From Alphaproteobacteria bacterium (GTDB lineage Bacteria > Pseudomonadota > Alphaproteobacteria > UBA6615), in contig JAJFJA010000019.1 of assembly GCA_021774445.1 (NCBI GenBank), positions 1 to 64,000 on the forward strand: 64,000 bases of DNA, given 5' to 3'. A program made the position numbers and the translations under genes. Positions within the stretch are counted from its first letter, which is position 1. The number at the start of each line of letters is the position of its first letter. Below are positions 7,045 to 16,520 of this stretch, one piece after another. The notes under the pieces are model-generated. The model saw nothing but the letters and a program-made list of their open reading frames with translations, did not search any database and was not told the origin of the DNA.

Positions 7045-9371
7045 GGCCGGTTGCCGAGCCCCTCGCGGCGACGGACGTTCTCAATCGTCGCGAGCACGCG
7101 CTCCGGGGTTGCCGGGCTATCCAATCTAGGGCAATGGCGATGATCGGCGACGCTGGCGATGGCGTCGGACAACGCGTGCAGAACGGATATCGCCAGCATC
7201 AGAGGCGGCTCGCCGACTGCCTTGGAGCGGTAGATGGTTTCCTCGGGATTATCTCGGCCGGCAAGCAACTTGACGCGGAGGTCCTTGGGGCGGTCACCGC
7301 AAGTGGGGATCTTGTATGTCGACGGCGCATGGGTGCGCAAACGGCCCTTGTCATCCCACCACAACTCCTCGGTGGTCAGCCAACCCATGCCCTGGATGAA
7401 GCCGCCCTCGACCTGGCCCATATCAATCGCCGGGTTCAGCGAGCGGCCGACGTCATGGAGGATATCCACCCGATCGACACGGTATTCGCCGGTCAGCGTA
7501 TCGACGGTGACTTCGCTGACCGCGGCGCCGTAGGCGAAATAGAAAAACGGCCGGCCGCGCCCGGTATCCGGATCGAAATGGATCTTCGGGGTTTTGTAGA
7601 ATCCCGTAGAGGATAGGGACACCCGGGCCATGTATGCCGCCTTTACCAAATCGGCGAAAGGAACCTCCTGATTGCCGATGCGAACGCGGTTGGGCAGGAA
7701 TTCGACCTGCTGGCGCGGTACGCCATAATGGTCGGCGGCGAAGACAATCAATCTCTCCTTGATAATGCGGGCGGCGGCCTGGGCGGCCATGCCATTCAAG
7801 TCGGAACCGGATGATGCGGCGGTGGCGGATGTGTTTGGGACCTTGGCGGTGTTGGTCGCGGTGATGCGGACATGATCGATGTCGACCTGGAACTCCTGCG
7901 CGACCACCTGGGCGACCTTGATGAACAGCCCCTGCCCCATCTCCGTGCCGCCATGGTTGAGCTGGATACTGCCGTCGGCATAGATATTGACGAGGGCGCC
8001 AGCCTGGTTGAGGTGGGTCGCCGTGAAAGAGATGCCGAATTTTACCGGCGTCAGCGCCAGGCCCTTTTTGAGCCATTGGTTGGCGCTATTGAATTCCCGA
8101 ATGCCTTGCTGCCGTCGCGCGTAATCGGATGAGTCTGCCAACTCGGCAACCAGCTCGTGGATGACATTGTCTTCTACGGTCTGGTGATAGGGCGTCACAT
8201 TGCGGTCGGTCCGGCCGTAGAAATTGCGCTTCCTTACCTCCAGCGGATCGAGGCCAAGGGCGAAAGAGATCTCCTCGATGACCCGTTCACCGCCGAGCAT
8301 GCCTTGGGGGCCGCCAAAACCACGGAAGGCGGTGTTTGAGACGGTGTTGGTTTTCAAAGGCAGGCTGGCGATGGTGGCGTTGTCGAGGTAGTAACAATTG
8401 TCGGCGTGGAACAGGGCGCGATCGTTGATGGCACTGGAAAGATCCGCCGAAATGCCGCAACGGGAGGCGAAAACAAAGTCGACGCCGGCGATGCGCCCGT
8501 CATCGTCGAAGCCGACATCATAGTCGACCTCGAAATCATGACGTTTGCCGGTCAGAATCATGTCTTCGTCGCGGTCGAGCCGAAATTTGGCGGCCCGGCC
8601 GGTGCGTTTGGCAACGAGGGCGGCCAGGACGGCGCAAAGGGAGGCTTGGGATTCCTTGCCGCCAAACCCGCCGCCCATGCGGCGGGTTTCCACGGTCACC
8701 GCGCTGGCGGGTACTTCGAGGACGTGAGAGACGACGGTTTGGATTTCCGTCGGGTGCTGGGTGGAGGAATAGACCAGAACCTCGTCATCCTCGCCCGGTA
8801 CAGCCATGGCCACCTGTCCTTCCAGGTAAAAATGTTCCTGTCCGCCCATGGTCATGCGGCCTTGTAGGCGGTGTTTGGCGGCAGCAAGCGCGGCGGCGGT
8901 GTCGCCGCGCTGCAGGCGATGGGGCTCGGTGACGCATACCGCTGCTTCGCGGGCCTGACCGACATCGAGGACGGGTTCCCGTTCGTCATAGTCGACCTTG
9001 CCGAGACGGGCGGCGCGACGCGCCGCGTCCCGCGTTTCGGCGGCGACGGCAAACAGGGCTTGCCCGGCGAACGACACTTCGCCGGGCGCGAAGATCGGGT
9101 CATCGCCGACACTCAGGGGACTGATGTCATTCTTGCCGGGAATATCGTCGACGGTCAGCACTAGGACGACATCCGGGGCAGTGCGCACGGCGCTGAGATC
9201 CATACCGGTGATCTTCGCGCGGGCGCTGGCACTGGTGCCCACATAGACATGCAGCATGCCGGCGGGCTCCGGAATGTCATCGATATAGACCGCCTCACCG
9301 GAGACATGCTTATGGGCACTGTCGTGGACCCGCGAATGATGAATCTGACCGGCAATGGTGTCCTCAGACAT
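7041..9371 (-). CDS. xdhB: Xanthine dehydrogenase molybdopterin-binding subunit
   Basis: This is the large molybdenum subunit (776 residues) of xanthine dehydrogenase, which oxidises hypoxanthine to xanthine and xanthine to urate. It begins MSEDTIAGQIHHSRVHDSA and shows GGFGGKES, a molybdopterin-binding signature, and the active-site glutamate in AVGEPPLML near the C-terminus. The open frame continues 160 codons further upstream inside xdhA, but that stretch is low-complexity shadow coding. I chose the ATG at 9371 because it overlaps the xdhA stop (ATGTCTGA, 8 nt) and gives the normal family N-terminus. Confidence 0.95.
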   Translation of the reverse strand: MSEDTIAGQIHHSRVHDSAHKHVSGEAVYIDDIPEPAGMLHVYVGTSASARAKITGMDLSAVRTAPDVVLVLTVDDIPGKNDISPLSVGDDPIFAPGEVSFAGQALFAVAAETRDAARRAARLGKVDYDEREPVLDVGQAREAAVCVTEPHRLQRGDTAAALAAAKHRLQGRMTMGGQEHFYLEGQVAMAVPGEDDEVLVYSSTQHPTEIQTVVSHVLEVPASAVTVETRRMGGGFGGKESQASLCAVLAALVAKRTGRAAKFRLDRDEDMILTGKRHDFEVDYDVGFDDDGRIAGVDFVFASRCGISADLSSAINDRALFHADNCYYLDNATIASLPLKTNTVSNTAFRGFGGPQGMLGGERVIEEISFALGLDPLEVRKRNFYGRTDRNVTPYHQTVEDNVIHELVAELADSSDYARRQQGIREFNSANQWLKKGLALTPVKFGISFTATHLNQAGALVNIYADGSIQLNHGGTEMGQGLFIKVAQVVAQEFQVDIDHVRITATNTAKVPNTSATAASSGSDLNGMAAQAAARIIKERLIVFAADHYGVPRQQVEFLPNRVRIGNQEVPFADLVKAAYMARVSLSSTGFYKTPKIHFDPDTGRGRPFFYFAYGAAVSEVTVDTLTGEYRVDRVDILHDVGRSLNPAIDMGQVEGGFIQGMGWLTTEELWWDDKGRLRTHAPSTYKIPTCGDRPKDLRVKLLAGRDNPEETIYRSKAVGEPPLMLAISVLHALSDAIASVADHRHCPRLDSPATPERVLATIENVRRREGLGNRP

Positions 9372-10839
9372 GCGCGAAGTTCCCGGCCCCGACGACCCGG
9401 GTGGCGGCGCTGGCCTGAGTGGTTTCAATGAAGAATTTGCGCAGTAAGTTACCGGCGACACGAAGCCGATAGTCAGCACTGGCGCGCATGTCTGTGATGG
9501 GTTGGAAATCTTGCGCCAGGGCGGCGATAGCCGAAGCGACCGAAGCCTCCGACCATGGTCGCCCGCTGAGGCATTGTTCGGCCTGGTTGGCGCGTTTGGG
9601 GGTTGCGGCCATGCCGCCGAAGGCGATGCGGATATGGGCGACCCGGCCATTCTCGATGCGCAGGGCGAAGGCAGCACAAACGGCGCTGATATCCTGGTCG
9701 AAACGCTTGGAGATTTTGTAGGCGCGAAACTGCGTGCCGGCGTCCGGTTTGGGCAGGGTGATACGCTCGACAAACTCGCCGGGCTGGCGGTCCTGTTTGC
9801 CGTAATCGATAAAATAGGCCTCGAGCGGCAGGCTGCGGCGATCTTTGCCACGGCGCAGATGCAAAGTGGCGCCGGCGGCGATCAGAGGCGGCGGGGAATC
9901 CCCGATGGGAGAGCCGTTGGCGATGTTACCGCCAATAGTGCCGGCGTTGCGCACCTGTACCGCACCCAAACGGCGGAATAGCTCGCCCAGATCGGGATAG
10001 TGTCCGGCGATCAGCTCCATGGCGGCGGAGTAGGTAACGGCGGCGCCGATTTCGATGGTGCTGTCGGTCTCGCCGAACTCGGCTAGTTCTGCAACCCGGC
10101 CGATATAGATGATGGTGTCGAGGATCCGGAGCTGCTTGGTCACCCAGAGTCCGATATCGGTGCCACCGGCGAGGATCTGTGCATCCGGGTGGGCGAGAAC
10201 AAGGTCGGCGAGGTCGTCAAGGGTGGCCGGGGCGAAAAACCGCCGTGATCCATCGCCAACACAGACAGTCTCCTGGTCCGAGATCGCGGCGAGACTGTCC
10301 ACGGTTTGGCCGGCGAGGCGCCGGAAGGCGTCGCCGGTCCGGTCGCCGATCGCGTACATGCGCTCAGCCGCCGCGATGATTGGGCCGTAGCCGGTGCAGC
10401 GGCAGAGATTTCCAGCCAGACAATCGTCGATTTCCTGCCGCTGTGGCGGATTGGGTGTGCCCTGGTAGAGCGCAAACATGGACATGATGAAGCCGGGGGT
10501 GCAAAAACCGCATTGCGAGCCGTCGGTTTCGACCATGGCTTGCTGGACCGTGTGGAGCGAGCCATCCGGTCGCTTAAGATCCTCGACGGTCAGCAGTTGC
10601 GTGCCGTCGAGCGTCGGCAAGAACTGGATGCAGGCATTGACGGCCTCGTAGCGCACCCGGCCGTCGTTGAGCCGGCCCAAGACGACCGTGCAGGCACCGC
10701 AGTCGCCCTCCCCGCAGCCTTCCTTGGTGCCGCAACGACGCTGCTCTCCGCGCAGGTAGTCGAGCACCGTCATGGTGGGGTCGGTGACAGTGAGCTCGCG
10801 GGGCTCCTGCCCAAGCAGGAAGCGGACCTGTTCGCGCAT
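9364..10839 (-). CDS. xdhA: Xanthine dehydrogenase small subunit (2Fe-2S and FAD)
   Basis: This 491-residue subunit carries the electron-transfer cofactors. Two 2Fe-2S domains lie at the N-terminus, with cysteines in GCGEGDCGAC near 42-49, QCGFCTPG near 110 and NLCRCTGYGP near 146. An FAD domain follows with ILAGGTDIGLWV near 218 and TIGGNIANGSPIGDSPP near 305. It partners XdhB in the heterotetramer. Its start shares one base with the uraH stop (TGATG), which implies translational coupling. Confidence 0.95.
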   Translation of the reverse strand: MREQVRFLLGQEPRELTVTDPTMTVLDYLRGEQRRCGTKEGCGEGDCGACTVVLGRLNDGRVRYEAVNACIQFLPTLDGTQLLTVEDLKRPDGSLHTVQQAMVETDGSQCGFCTPGFIMSMFALYQGTPNPPQRQEIDDCLAGNLCRCTGYGPIIAAAERMYAIGDRTGDAFRRLAGQTVDSLAAISDQETVCVGDGSRRFFAPATLDDLADLVLAHPDAQILAGGTDIGLWVTKQLRILDTIIYIGRVAELAEFGETDSTIEIGAAVTYSAAMELIAGHYPDLGELFRRLGAVQVRNAGTIGGNIANGSPIGDSPPPLIAAGATLHLRRGKDRRSLPLEAYFIDYGKQDRQPGEFVERITLPKPDAGTQFRAYKISKRFDQDISAVCAAFALRIENGRVAHIRIAFGGMAATPKRANQAEQCLSGRPWSEASVASAIAALAQDFQPITDMRASADYRLRVAGNLLRKFFIETTQASAATRVVGAGNFAHV

Positions 10840-11225
10840 CAGCTACCCCTGTAGGTGGCGTAACCGAAGGGCGAGACCAACAATGGCACATGATAATGCT
10901 GATCCGGCGCCGCGATGCCAAAACGGACCGGTACGACATCGAGAAAGCTCGGATCGGCCGGCGGCACGCCGGAGGCGGCAAAATAGTCGCCGACATGGAA
11001 CAGAATTTCGTACTGGCCGGCGACCAGCGCCGCGCCTGTGAGCAGCGGGGCGGGGCAGCGGCCATCCTGGTTGGTCACGGCGTCGGCGAGACGTTCACGC
11101 TGCTGACCGGCGAGCCGAAAAAGCTCGACCCTTAGATTGGCCGCCGGCCGACCGTGGGCGGTATCCAGGACATGGGTGGTTAGTCGACCCGTGGCCTCGC
11201 CTGCTGTCCCACTCATACCATCCAC
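10839..11225 (-). CDS. uraH: 5-hydroxyisourate hydrolase (transthyretin-like)
   Basis: This 128-residue protein matches the HIU hydrolase family: [14 protein letters not shown] near the N-terminus and the diagnostic C-terminal YRGS, with [16 protein letters not shown] before it. It hydrolyses the unstable product of PuuD to OHCU. It is the first gene of the minus-strand purine operon. A second ATG 9 nt downstream (MSGTAG) is an equally possible start. It is divergent from puuE across about 170 bp. Confidence 0.93.
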   Translation of the reverse strand: MDGMSGTAGEATGRLTTHVLDTAHGRPAANLRVELFRLAGQQRERLADAVTNQDGRCPAPLLTGAALVAGQYEILFHVGDYFAASGVPPADPSFLDVVPVRFGIAAPDQHYHVPLLVSPFGYATYRGS

Positions 11226-11273
11226 CTGCGCCCGTCCGACCCGACCGACAATGATGCGGGCTCATTTCGTTGT

Positions 11274-11306
11274 TTTTTCAATAGCTTGGACAATTCGTTT
11301 GAAAAA
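11274..11306. promoter_or_regulatory. Inverted repeat in the uraH/puuE divergent control region
   Basis: TTTTTCAA (11274-11281) and TTGAAAAA (11299-11306) form an 8-bp perfect inverted repeat around an AT-rich 17-bp centre. It is the only conspicuous dyad in the 171 bp between the divergent purine operons. It could bind a dimeric purine-responsive regulator that controls both directions. No regulator gene is visible in the purine locus itself. Confidence 0.4.
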
Positions 11307-11396
11307 CTATCGAAGGGATTGTATCGCTGAACCATGGTGTCGGCCAGGGGCCGGTGCTGCTCGTCAAAGACGCCAATTCTACCGGCGATAGGTGCC

Positions 11397-12314
11397 ATGG
11401 GCCAAGACTATCCGCGAGACCTAGTGGGATACGGGGCAAAGCCGCCGGCGGCGGATTGGCCGGGCGGCGCCCGCCTCGCCGTGCAGTTCGTGTTGAACTA
11501 TGAAGAAGGCGGCGAACGGTCCATCCTGCACGGCGATAGCGAGTCCGAGGCTTTCCTGTCGGAGATCGTCGGCGCGCAACCGTTGCCGGGGGCGCGCCAT
11601 ATCAGCATGGAATCGCTGTACGATTATGGGGCGCGGGTCGGCGTGTGGCGCATCCTGGAATTGTTCGCGGAGCGGCAAATCCCGTTGACGATCTTCGGGG
11701 TCGGCATGGCCTTGGAGCGCAACCCGGACGTCGCCAAGGCGTTCGCCGCGGCGGGGCATGAGATCGCCAGCCACGGTTACCGTTGGATCGACTACCAATA
11801 TGTCGACCCGGCGGTGGAGCGGGAGCATATACGCCTGGCAGTCGAGATCATCGAGCGGTTGTGTGGGGAGCGGCCGTTGGGCTGGTACACCGGACGCACC
11901 GGGCCGAATACGCGTACGCTGGTCGCCGAGCATGGCGGTTTCCTCTATGACGCAGATGCTTACGACGATGAACTACCTTATTGGGTCGAGGTCGACGGGG
12001 CACCGCAATTGGTGGTGCCCTATACCCTGGACGCCAATGACATGCGCTTTGCGACACCGCAGGGCTTCAATGCCGGGGATCAGTTTTTTACCTATCTGCG
12101 CGACAGTTTCGACGTGCTCTATGAGGAAGGGAACAAGACGCCGCGGATGATGTCGGTGGGCTTGCACTGCCGGCTGGTGGGGCGGCCCGGGCGGATTGCT
12201 TCGTTGAAGCGCTTTCTCGATCACGTACAGAGTCATAACGATGTATGGTTGTGCCGGCGGGTTGATATCGCCCGCCATTGGCGCGCCCGACATCCTTATG
12301 AAGAAGCCAAATGA
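11397..12314 (+). CDS. puuE: Allantoinase PuuE (polysaccharide-deacetylase family)
   Basis: The protein of about 305 residues begins MGQDYPRDLVGYG, the usual PuuE N-terminus. It shows the NodB-like fold motifs FGVGMALERNP, GHEIASHGYRWIDY and GWYTGRTGPNTRTLV. PuuE hydrolyses allantoin to allantoate without the metal centre of classical allantoinase. An in-frame upstream ATG exists at 11334, but it would add a non-conserved, cysteine-rich leader. It heads a plus-strand operon; its stop overlaps the uraD start by 4 nt. Confidence 0.92.
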   Translation: MGQDYPRDLVGYGAKPPAADWPGGARLAVQFVLNYEEGGERSILHGDSESEAFLSEIVGAQPLPGARHISMESLYDYGARVGVWRILELFAERQIPLTIFGVGMALERNPDVAKAFAAAGHEIASHGYRWIDYQYVDPAVEREHIRLAVEIIERLCGERPLGWYTGRTGPNTRTLVAEHGGFLYDADAYDDELPYWVEVDGAPQLVVPYTLDANDMRFATPQGFNAGDQFFTYLRDSFDVLYEEGNKTPRMMSVGLHCRLVGRPGRIASLKRFLDHVQSHNDVWLCRRVDIARHWRARHPYEEAK

Positions 12315-12832
12315 TACGGCCAAGTGCGTTGAGCCGGGAGGATTTCGTGGCGCGGTTCGGTGGCGTGTTCGAGCATTCGCCGTGGATTGCCGACAACGCC
12401 TGGGATGCCGGCCTTACCGCGGCCGAGGACGATGTGGATGGTTTAGCCGCGGCGATGGCGGCGGCGATGCGGGCGGCCGCGCCGGAAAGGCAGTTGGCCT
12501 TGATACGCGCGCATCCCGACCTGGCCGGCAAGTTGGCGGTTGCGGGGACATTGACCGCGGAATCCACAACGGAACAGGCAAGTGCCGGTTTGGACCGCTG
12601 CACGCCGGACGAATTTCAGCGGTTTCAGACATATAACAACCGGTACTGGGCGAAATTCGACTTTCCTTTCGTAATGGCCGTGACCGGCCGTAGCCGTGCT
12701 GAAATCCTTGCCGCTTTCGAGCGGCGGCTGGAAAATGCGGCGGAAGCGGAATTGCAGACAGCGTTGGCGGAAATCGTGAAGATCGCGAAAATCAGAATTG
12801 CCGCTCTGATGGCGGCGGAGGACCAAGTATGA
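12311..12832 (+). CDS. uraD: OHCU decarboxylase
   Basis: This 173-residue all-helical protein of the 2-oxo-4-hydroxy-4-carboxy-5-ureidoimidazoline decarboxylase family makes (S)-allantoin from the UraH product. Visible signatures are SPWIADNAWDAG near residue 23, LIRAHPDLAGKLA near 63 (with the catalytic His) and YNNRYWAKFDFPFVMAVTG near 109. It overlaps puuE by 4 nt and the M20 hydrolase gene by 4 nt. In pathway order it acts before PuuE. Confidence 0.93.
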   Translation: MIRPSALSREDFVARFGGVFEHSPWIADNAWDAGLTAAEDDVDGLAAAMAAAMRAAAPERQLALIRAHPDLAGKLAVAGTLTAESTTEQASAGLDRCTPDEFQRFQTYNNRYWAKFDFPFVMAVTGRSRAEILAAFERRLENAAEAELQTALAEIVKIAKIRIAALMAAEDQV

Positions 12833-14055
12833 CCAGCACCGAGCAAGGCATCGCCGATTTTGTCGGTTCGCGGCATGACGAGCAGATCGGGTTTCTGGCT
12901 GAGCTGGTGAAGGTTCCGTCCGACAATCCGCCCGGCGATTTTCTCGCTCATACGGCGCGCGCAACCGAACTGTTGGAGGGACTTGGCTTTACCGTCGAGC
13001 AGCATCGGGTGCCGGACGAACTCGTGCGGGCGGCGGGTATGCAACGGGCGATCAATCTGATCGTGCGGCATCGCTTCGGCGACGGTCCGACGATCGCGCT
13101 CAATGCCCATGGCGATGTGGTGCCGCCGGGGGACGGCTGGACCAAGGACCCCTATGGGGCGGAAATCGAAGATGGCTGGATGTACGGCCGCGGCGTTGCG
13201 GTCTCCAAGTCCGATTTTGCGACTTATACCTATGCCCTGCTGGCGCTGATCGATGGCGGCGCCGATCTGCATGGCACGGTGGAGCTGCATTTCACCTATG
13301 ACGAGGAGGTTGGCGGGATTATCGGGCCAAAATGGCTGCTGGAACAGGGCCTGACCAGGCCGGACTACGTACTGTCGGCGGGTTTCTCCTATGGTGTCGT
13401 GACCGCGCACGACGGTTGCCTGCATCTGGAAGTGACGATCAACGGCAAGTCGGCCCATGCGGCCCGGCCCGCGACAGGACATGACGCCCTTGAAGCGGCT
13501 ACCGGCGTGTTGGCAACACTCTATGATTTGCGCAAGGCATATGAGGCGACGGAATCCGAGATCCCTGGGATTGGCTCGCCGTCGCTGGTGGTCGGCCTGA
13601 TCGAAGGCGGCATCAACACGAATGTGGTGCCAGACAGAGTTAGTTTCCGGATCGACCGGCGGCTGATCCCGGAAGAAAACCCGGTGGAGGTCGAAAAAAC
13701 GCTGCGGCGAGAGATCTTGGCGGCCGCCGGCAAATGGCCCGGTATCACCTGCGAGGTGCGGCAAATCCTGCTGGCCGAGCCGCTGAAAGCGACGGCGGAA
13801 TCAGAGCGCCTGGCCGGGCTGTTCTGCCGGCGGGCGTCGGCGATCTTCGGCGAGACGGTGGAGACACATGGCGTGCCGCTTTACACCGATGCGCGCCATT
13901 ATGCCGCCGCGGATATCCCGACGGTGCTCTATGGTGCGGGCCCACACTCCATCGAGGAAGCCAACGCCCATCGGGCCGATGAGCGACTGCCGCTCGAGGA
14001 TTTGCGCCGGGCGACGGTCGTGGTGGCGTTGGCGATCGGGGACCTACTGGCATAA
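12829..14055 (+). CDS. M20-family metallohydrolase (ArgE/DapE-like) of the purine operon
   Basis: This 408-residue zinc amidohydrolase-like protein has NAHGDVVPPGDGW near residue 89, the acidic pair in YDEEVGG near 158, a dimerisation lid with NGKSAHAARP near 204 and GPHSIEEANAH near the C-terminus. The usual GRGxxDMK loop is replaced by GRGVAVSKSD, so the bridging Asp is displaced. Its 4-nt overlap with uraD places it in the operon after allantoinase. Allantoate or a ureido product is therefore a possible substrate. It is not a clear AllC by motif, and the substrate stays unassigned. Confidence 0.75.
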   Translation: MTSTEQGIADFVGSRHDEQIGFLAELVKVPSDNPPGDFLAHTARATELLEGLGFTVEQHRVPDELVRAAGMQRAINLIVRHRFGDGPTIALNAHGDVVPPGDGWTKDPYGAEIEDGWMYGRGVAVSKSDFATYTYALLALIDGGADLHGTVELHFTYDEEVGGIIGPKWLLEQGLTRPDYVLSAGFSYGVVTAHDGCLHLEVTINGKSAHAARPATGHDALEAATGVLATLYDLRKAYEATESEIPGIGSPSLVVGLIEGGINTNVVPDRVSFRIDRRLIPEENPVEVEKTLRREILAAAGKWPGITCEVRQILLAEPLKATAESERLAGLFCRRASAIFGETVETHGVPLYTDARHYAAADIPTVLYGAGPHSIEEANAHRADERLPLEDLRRATVVVALAIGDLLA

Positions 14056-14073
14056 TCTTTCGTTGGCAACAGC

Positions 14074-15057
14074 ATGAGACTCTTGGTCACCGGCAGCAGC
14101 GGACATCTCGGCGAGGCGCTGGTCCGGACCTTGCGTGAGACCGAGCACGACGTTGTCGGCATAGATCTCAGCAACTCTGCCTTCACCTCGGAAACCGGAT
14201 CGATCGGCGACCGCGCCTTCGTGGCGCGCTGCATGACTGGCGTGGAGGCCGTCGTCCACACCGCGACGCTGCACAAGCCCCATGTGGCGACCCATGGCCG
14301 CCAGGACTTCGTTGACACCAATATCACGGGAACGCTGAACCTGCTGGAAGAAGCGGTCGTCGCCGGCGTTAAGTCGTTCGTGTTCACCAGCACGACGAGC
14401 GTGTTCGGCAATGCGCTGGTGCCGCGGCCCGGCGCGCCGGCCGCCTGGATCACCGAGGATGTGACACCAATCCCGAAGAACATCTATGGGGTGACAAAGG
14501 CGGCCGCTGAGGATCTGTGCCATCTGTTCCATCAGAAACACGCTTTGCCTTGCCTGGTCCTGAGAACGTCCCGGTTCTTCCCCGAGGAAGATGACAACCG
14601 GGCTATCCGGGACAGCTACATCGATGCAAATGCCAAAGCGAACGAATTCCTGTTCCGCCGCGTCGACATCGAAGATGTCGTCAGCGCGCATATACTGGCT
14701 GTAAAGCGGGCTCCGACAATCGGGTTCCAGCGCTATATCATCAGCGCCACGACGCCGTTGATCCCCGAAGATCTGGCCGACCTGCGTGAGGATGCGCCAG
14801 GCGTCGTGCGGCGGCGAGTTCCGGGTTACGAGGGCGAGTACGAACGGCGGGGTTGGCGGATGTTTCCCGACCTCGACCGGGTCTATGTCAGTGACCAGGC
14901 GCGAACCGATCTCGGCTGGCGGCCGAAATATGACTTTGCCCGGGTCCTTTCGCAGCTCAATGCGGACGAGAGACCGGGCAGCGATCTTGCTCGCTTGGTC
15001 GGGTCAAAGGGTTATCACACGGAGCCGTTTGCCGACGGGCCCTATCCAGTGGCATGA
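14074..15057 (+). CDS. NAD-dependent epimerase/dehydratase (extended SDR)
   Basis: This 327-residue extended short-chain dehydrogenase has the nucleotide-binding motif VTGSSGHLGEAL at residues 5-16 and the catalytic Tyr/Lys in IYGVTKAAAE near 138-147. A Ser/Thr-rich SSTTSVFG-like active-site strand lies before it. Likely substrates are nucleotide sugars or uronate-type sugars, but nothing here fixes this. It starts 18 nt after the M20 gene and its stop overlaps the ATGA before the lipase frame. It may be read through from the purine operon. Confidence 0.82.
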   Translation: MRLLVTGSSGHLGEALVRTLRETEHDVVGIDLSNSAFTSETGSIGDRAFVARCMTGVEAVVHTATLHKPHVATHGRQDFVDTNITGTLNLLEEAVVAGVKSFVFTSTTSVFGNALVPRPGAPAAWITEDVTPIPKNIYGVTKAAAEDLCHLFHQKHALPCLVLRTSRFFPEEDDNRAIRDSYIDANAKANEFLFRRVDIEDVVSAHILAVKRAPTIGFQRYIISATTPLIPEDLADLREDAPGVVRRRVPGYEGEYERRGWRMFPDLDRVYVSDQARTDLGWRPKYDFARVLSQLNADERPGSDLARLVGSKGYHTEPFADGPYPVA

Positions 15058-15131
15058 TTTCCAGCGATCTTACTATGAACGATCAACAACCTCGGCGGAC
15101 CGCTCGGCCCGCGACCTCGATGGAGTGGATC

Positions 15132-16478
15132 ATGCCAGACCAAACACGCCGGCCGCCGCGCCTGATTCTGTTGGTTTTTGCAATAACCGTTCTGGCGACG
15201 GCGGCCAGCGCGCAACAGAAGGCCAAGCCGGTCGACTTGGCGCCTGGCGCGACCGTGAGCTTTCGGGTAACCGGCGCCGATTTCGGCGCCATCGATCGCC
15301 TCGTTGTGGTTTCGGGTCGCCGCGGGAGTGAAAAAACCACTAGGCAAATCAGTGCCCGGATCGGACGGCCGGCGCGCGGCAGCCGCCTGGTGGAGGTAAC
15401 CGCGGCAAAAGACGCGGCCCCAGGGGTGTACCGGATCGACGGCTATGCCGGCCGCACGCTTAAGATAGCGCTCCCCCAACAGCTCAACGTGGTGGCGCCA
15501 CGGCGCACCGTTACGCGCCGCCCCCAGAAGTCGCCCAGGACTTCGCGCGTGACGCCACCCGCGACGCCACCGGCAGAGACGGCGCCCGCCAACGCGGGAC
15601 CAGCCTTCAGCTATTTCGATGCCAACGCCGGCGGCGCGACATGGGACGAGGCCTATCTGATGTCGCTGCTGTCCTGGGTCTCATACTTCGACCCGGCCGA
15701 TGCCAGGAGCATCCTGCAAGACTGGGGCCTGACGGTCCAAACGGACGGCTTCTTCGACATCGACACTCTCTACCTGTTCGGGGCCTCCGGCAGTACCCAG
15801 GGCTTCGTCGCTTACAACGACTCCGCCATATTCGTTGCCTTTCAAGGCTCGACGACCAACGACTTCGCGCAGGACTGGGTTGACAACGACCTCGATCTAG
15901 CGCCCCAGCCCATGCCGAGCTGGGGACCGACCGTCGTCCTGCACCACGGCTTCGCGGAAGCCACCGCCGTGAGCTACCACCAGGTCCGTGGCCGGGTCGA
16001 GCAACTGCTGAAGGATCGGCCAAGCCGGAAGCTATGGATCACCGGACACAGTCTTGGTGGCGCCGTCGCCACACTCACCGCGTTTCGCCTGAGTCATGAC
16101 AACAATATCGAGGTTCAGGGGGTGCACACCTTCGGCGCGCCGCCGGTCGGCAATAACAGTTGGAAGAGCCTGTTCGAAAGCACCGTCACCAACGTACACC
16201 GTTGGAATCTTCAGAACGATCCCATCGTCTCACTGCTGCCGCCGCCCGCCTTCGCCCATGTTGGACGCAACAACAACCTATATGCAAACGGGCAGCACGA
16301 CATCGGCGATACCAGCTATTTCTTCTATCTCCCGGGCAGCATGACGCTTTACGACCTGTCGGTCACGCACATGGGTTACTGGTGTCGAATGCACGAGGAG
16401 TTGCTGGAGCATGGCGGTGACGAGGCCGCCGCGTTGCCATCACCACCCGCCAGCCCAACGTCAAGTTGCGTGAACTGA
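15132..16478 (+). CDS. Secreted class-3 (alpha/beta-hydrolase) lipase
   Basis: The protein is about 448 residues. An N-terminal signal sequence (hydrophobic LILLVFAITVLATAASA) is followed by a beta-rich region to about 120, a Thr/Pro-rich linker and a catalytic domain. That domain has the oxyanion region IFVAFQGST and the nucleophile elbow ITGHSLGGAVA near residue 303, then a candidate acid in QNDPIVSLLP and a late His. This is the Lipase_3 fold. I chose the start at 15132 because of GGAGTGG just upstream; the frame is open back to 15054. It is probably exported and cleaves acyl esters outside the cytoplasm. Confidence 0.83.
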   Translation: MPDQTRRPPRLILLVFAITVLATAASAQQKAKPVDLAPGATVSFRVTGADFGAIDRLVVVSGRRGSEKTTRQISARIGRPARGSRLVEVTAAKDAAPGVYRIDGYAGRTLKIALPQQLNVVAPRRTVTRRPQKSPRTSRVTPPATPPAETAPANAGPAFSYFDANAGGATWDEAYLMSLLSWVSYFDPADARSILQDWGLTVQTDGFFDIDTLYLFGASGSTQGFVAYNDSAIFVAFQGSTTNDFAQDWVDNDLDLAPQPMPSWGPTVVLHHGFAEATAVSYHQVRGRVEQLLKDRPSRKLWITGHSLGGAVATLTAFRLSHDNNIEVQGVHTFGAPPVGNNSWKSLFESTVTNVHRWNLQNDPIVSLLPPPAFAHVGRNNNLYANGQHDIGDTSYFFYLPGSMTLYDLSVTHMGYWCRMHEELLEHGGDEAAALPSPPASPTSSCVN

Positions 16479-16520
16479 GACCCTCGCCGGTGCCTGGAAT
16501 AAATCGACTACAGTTGAGCT

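Noticed and set aside
9372..9851. 160-codon N-terminal extension of xdhB
   Set aside because: It lies wholly inside xdhA in another frame, is Pro/Ser-rich, and the family N-terminus starts at 9371.
12625..13764. Long open frame of 379 codons on the minus strand across the uraD/M20 genes
   Set aside because: It is the antisense shadow of strongly conserved M20 coding sequence and has no recognisable domain or ribosome site.
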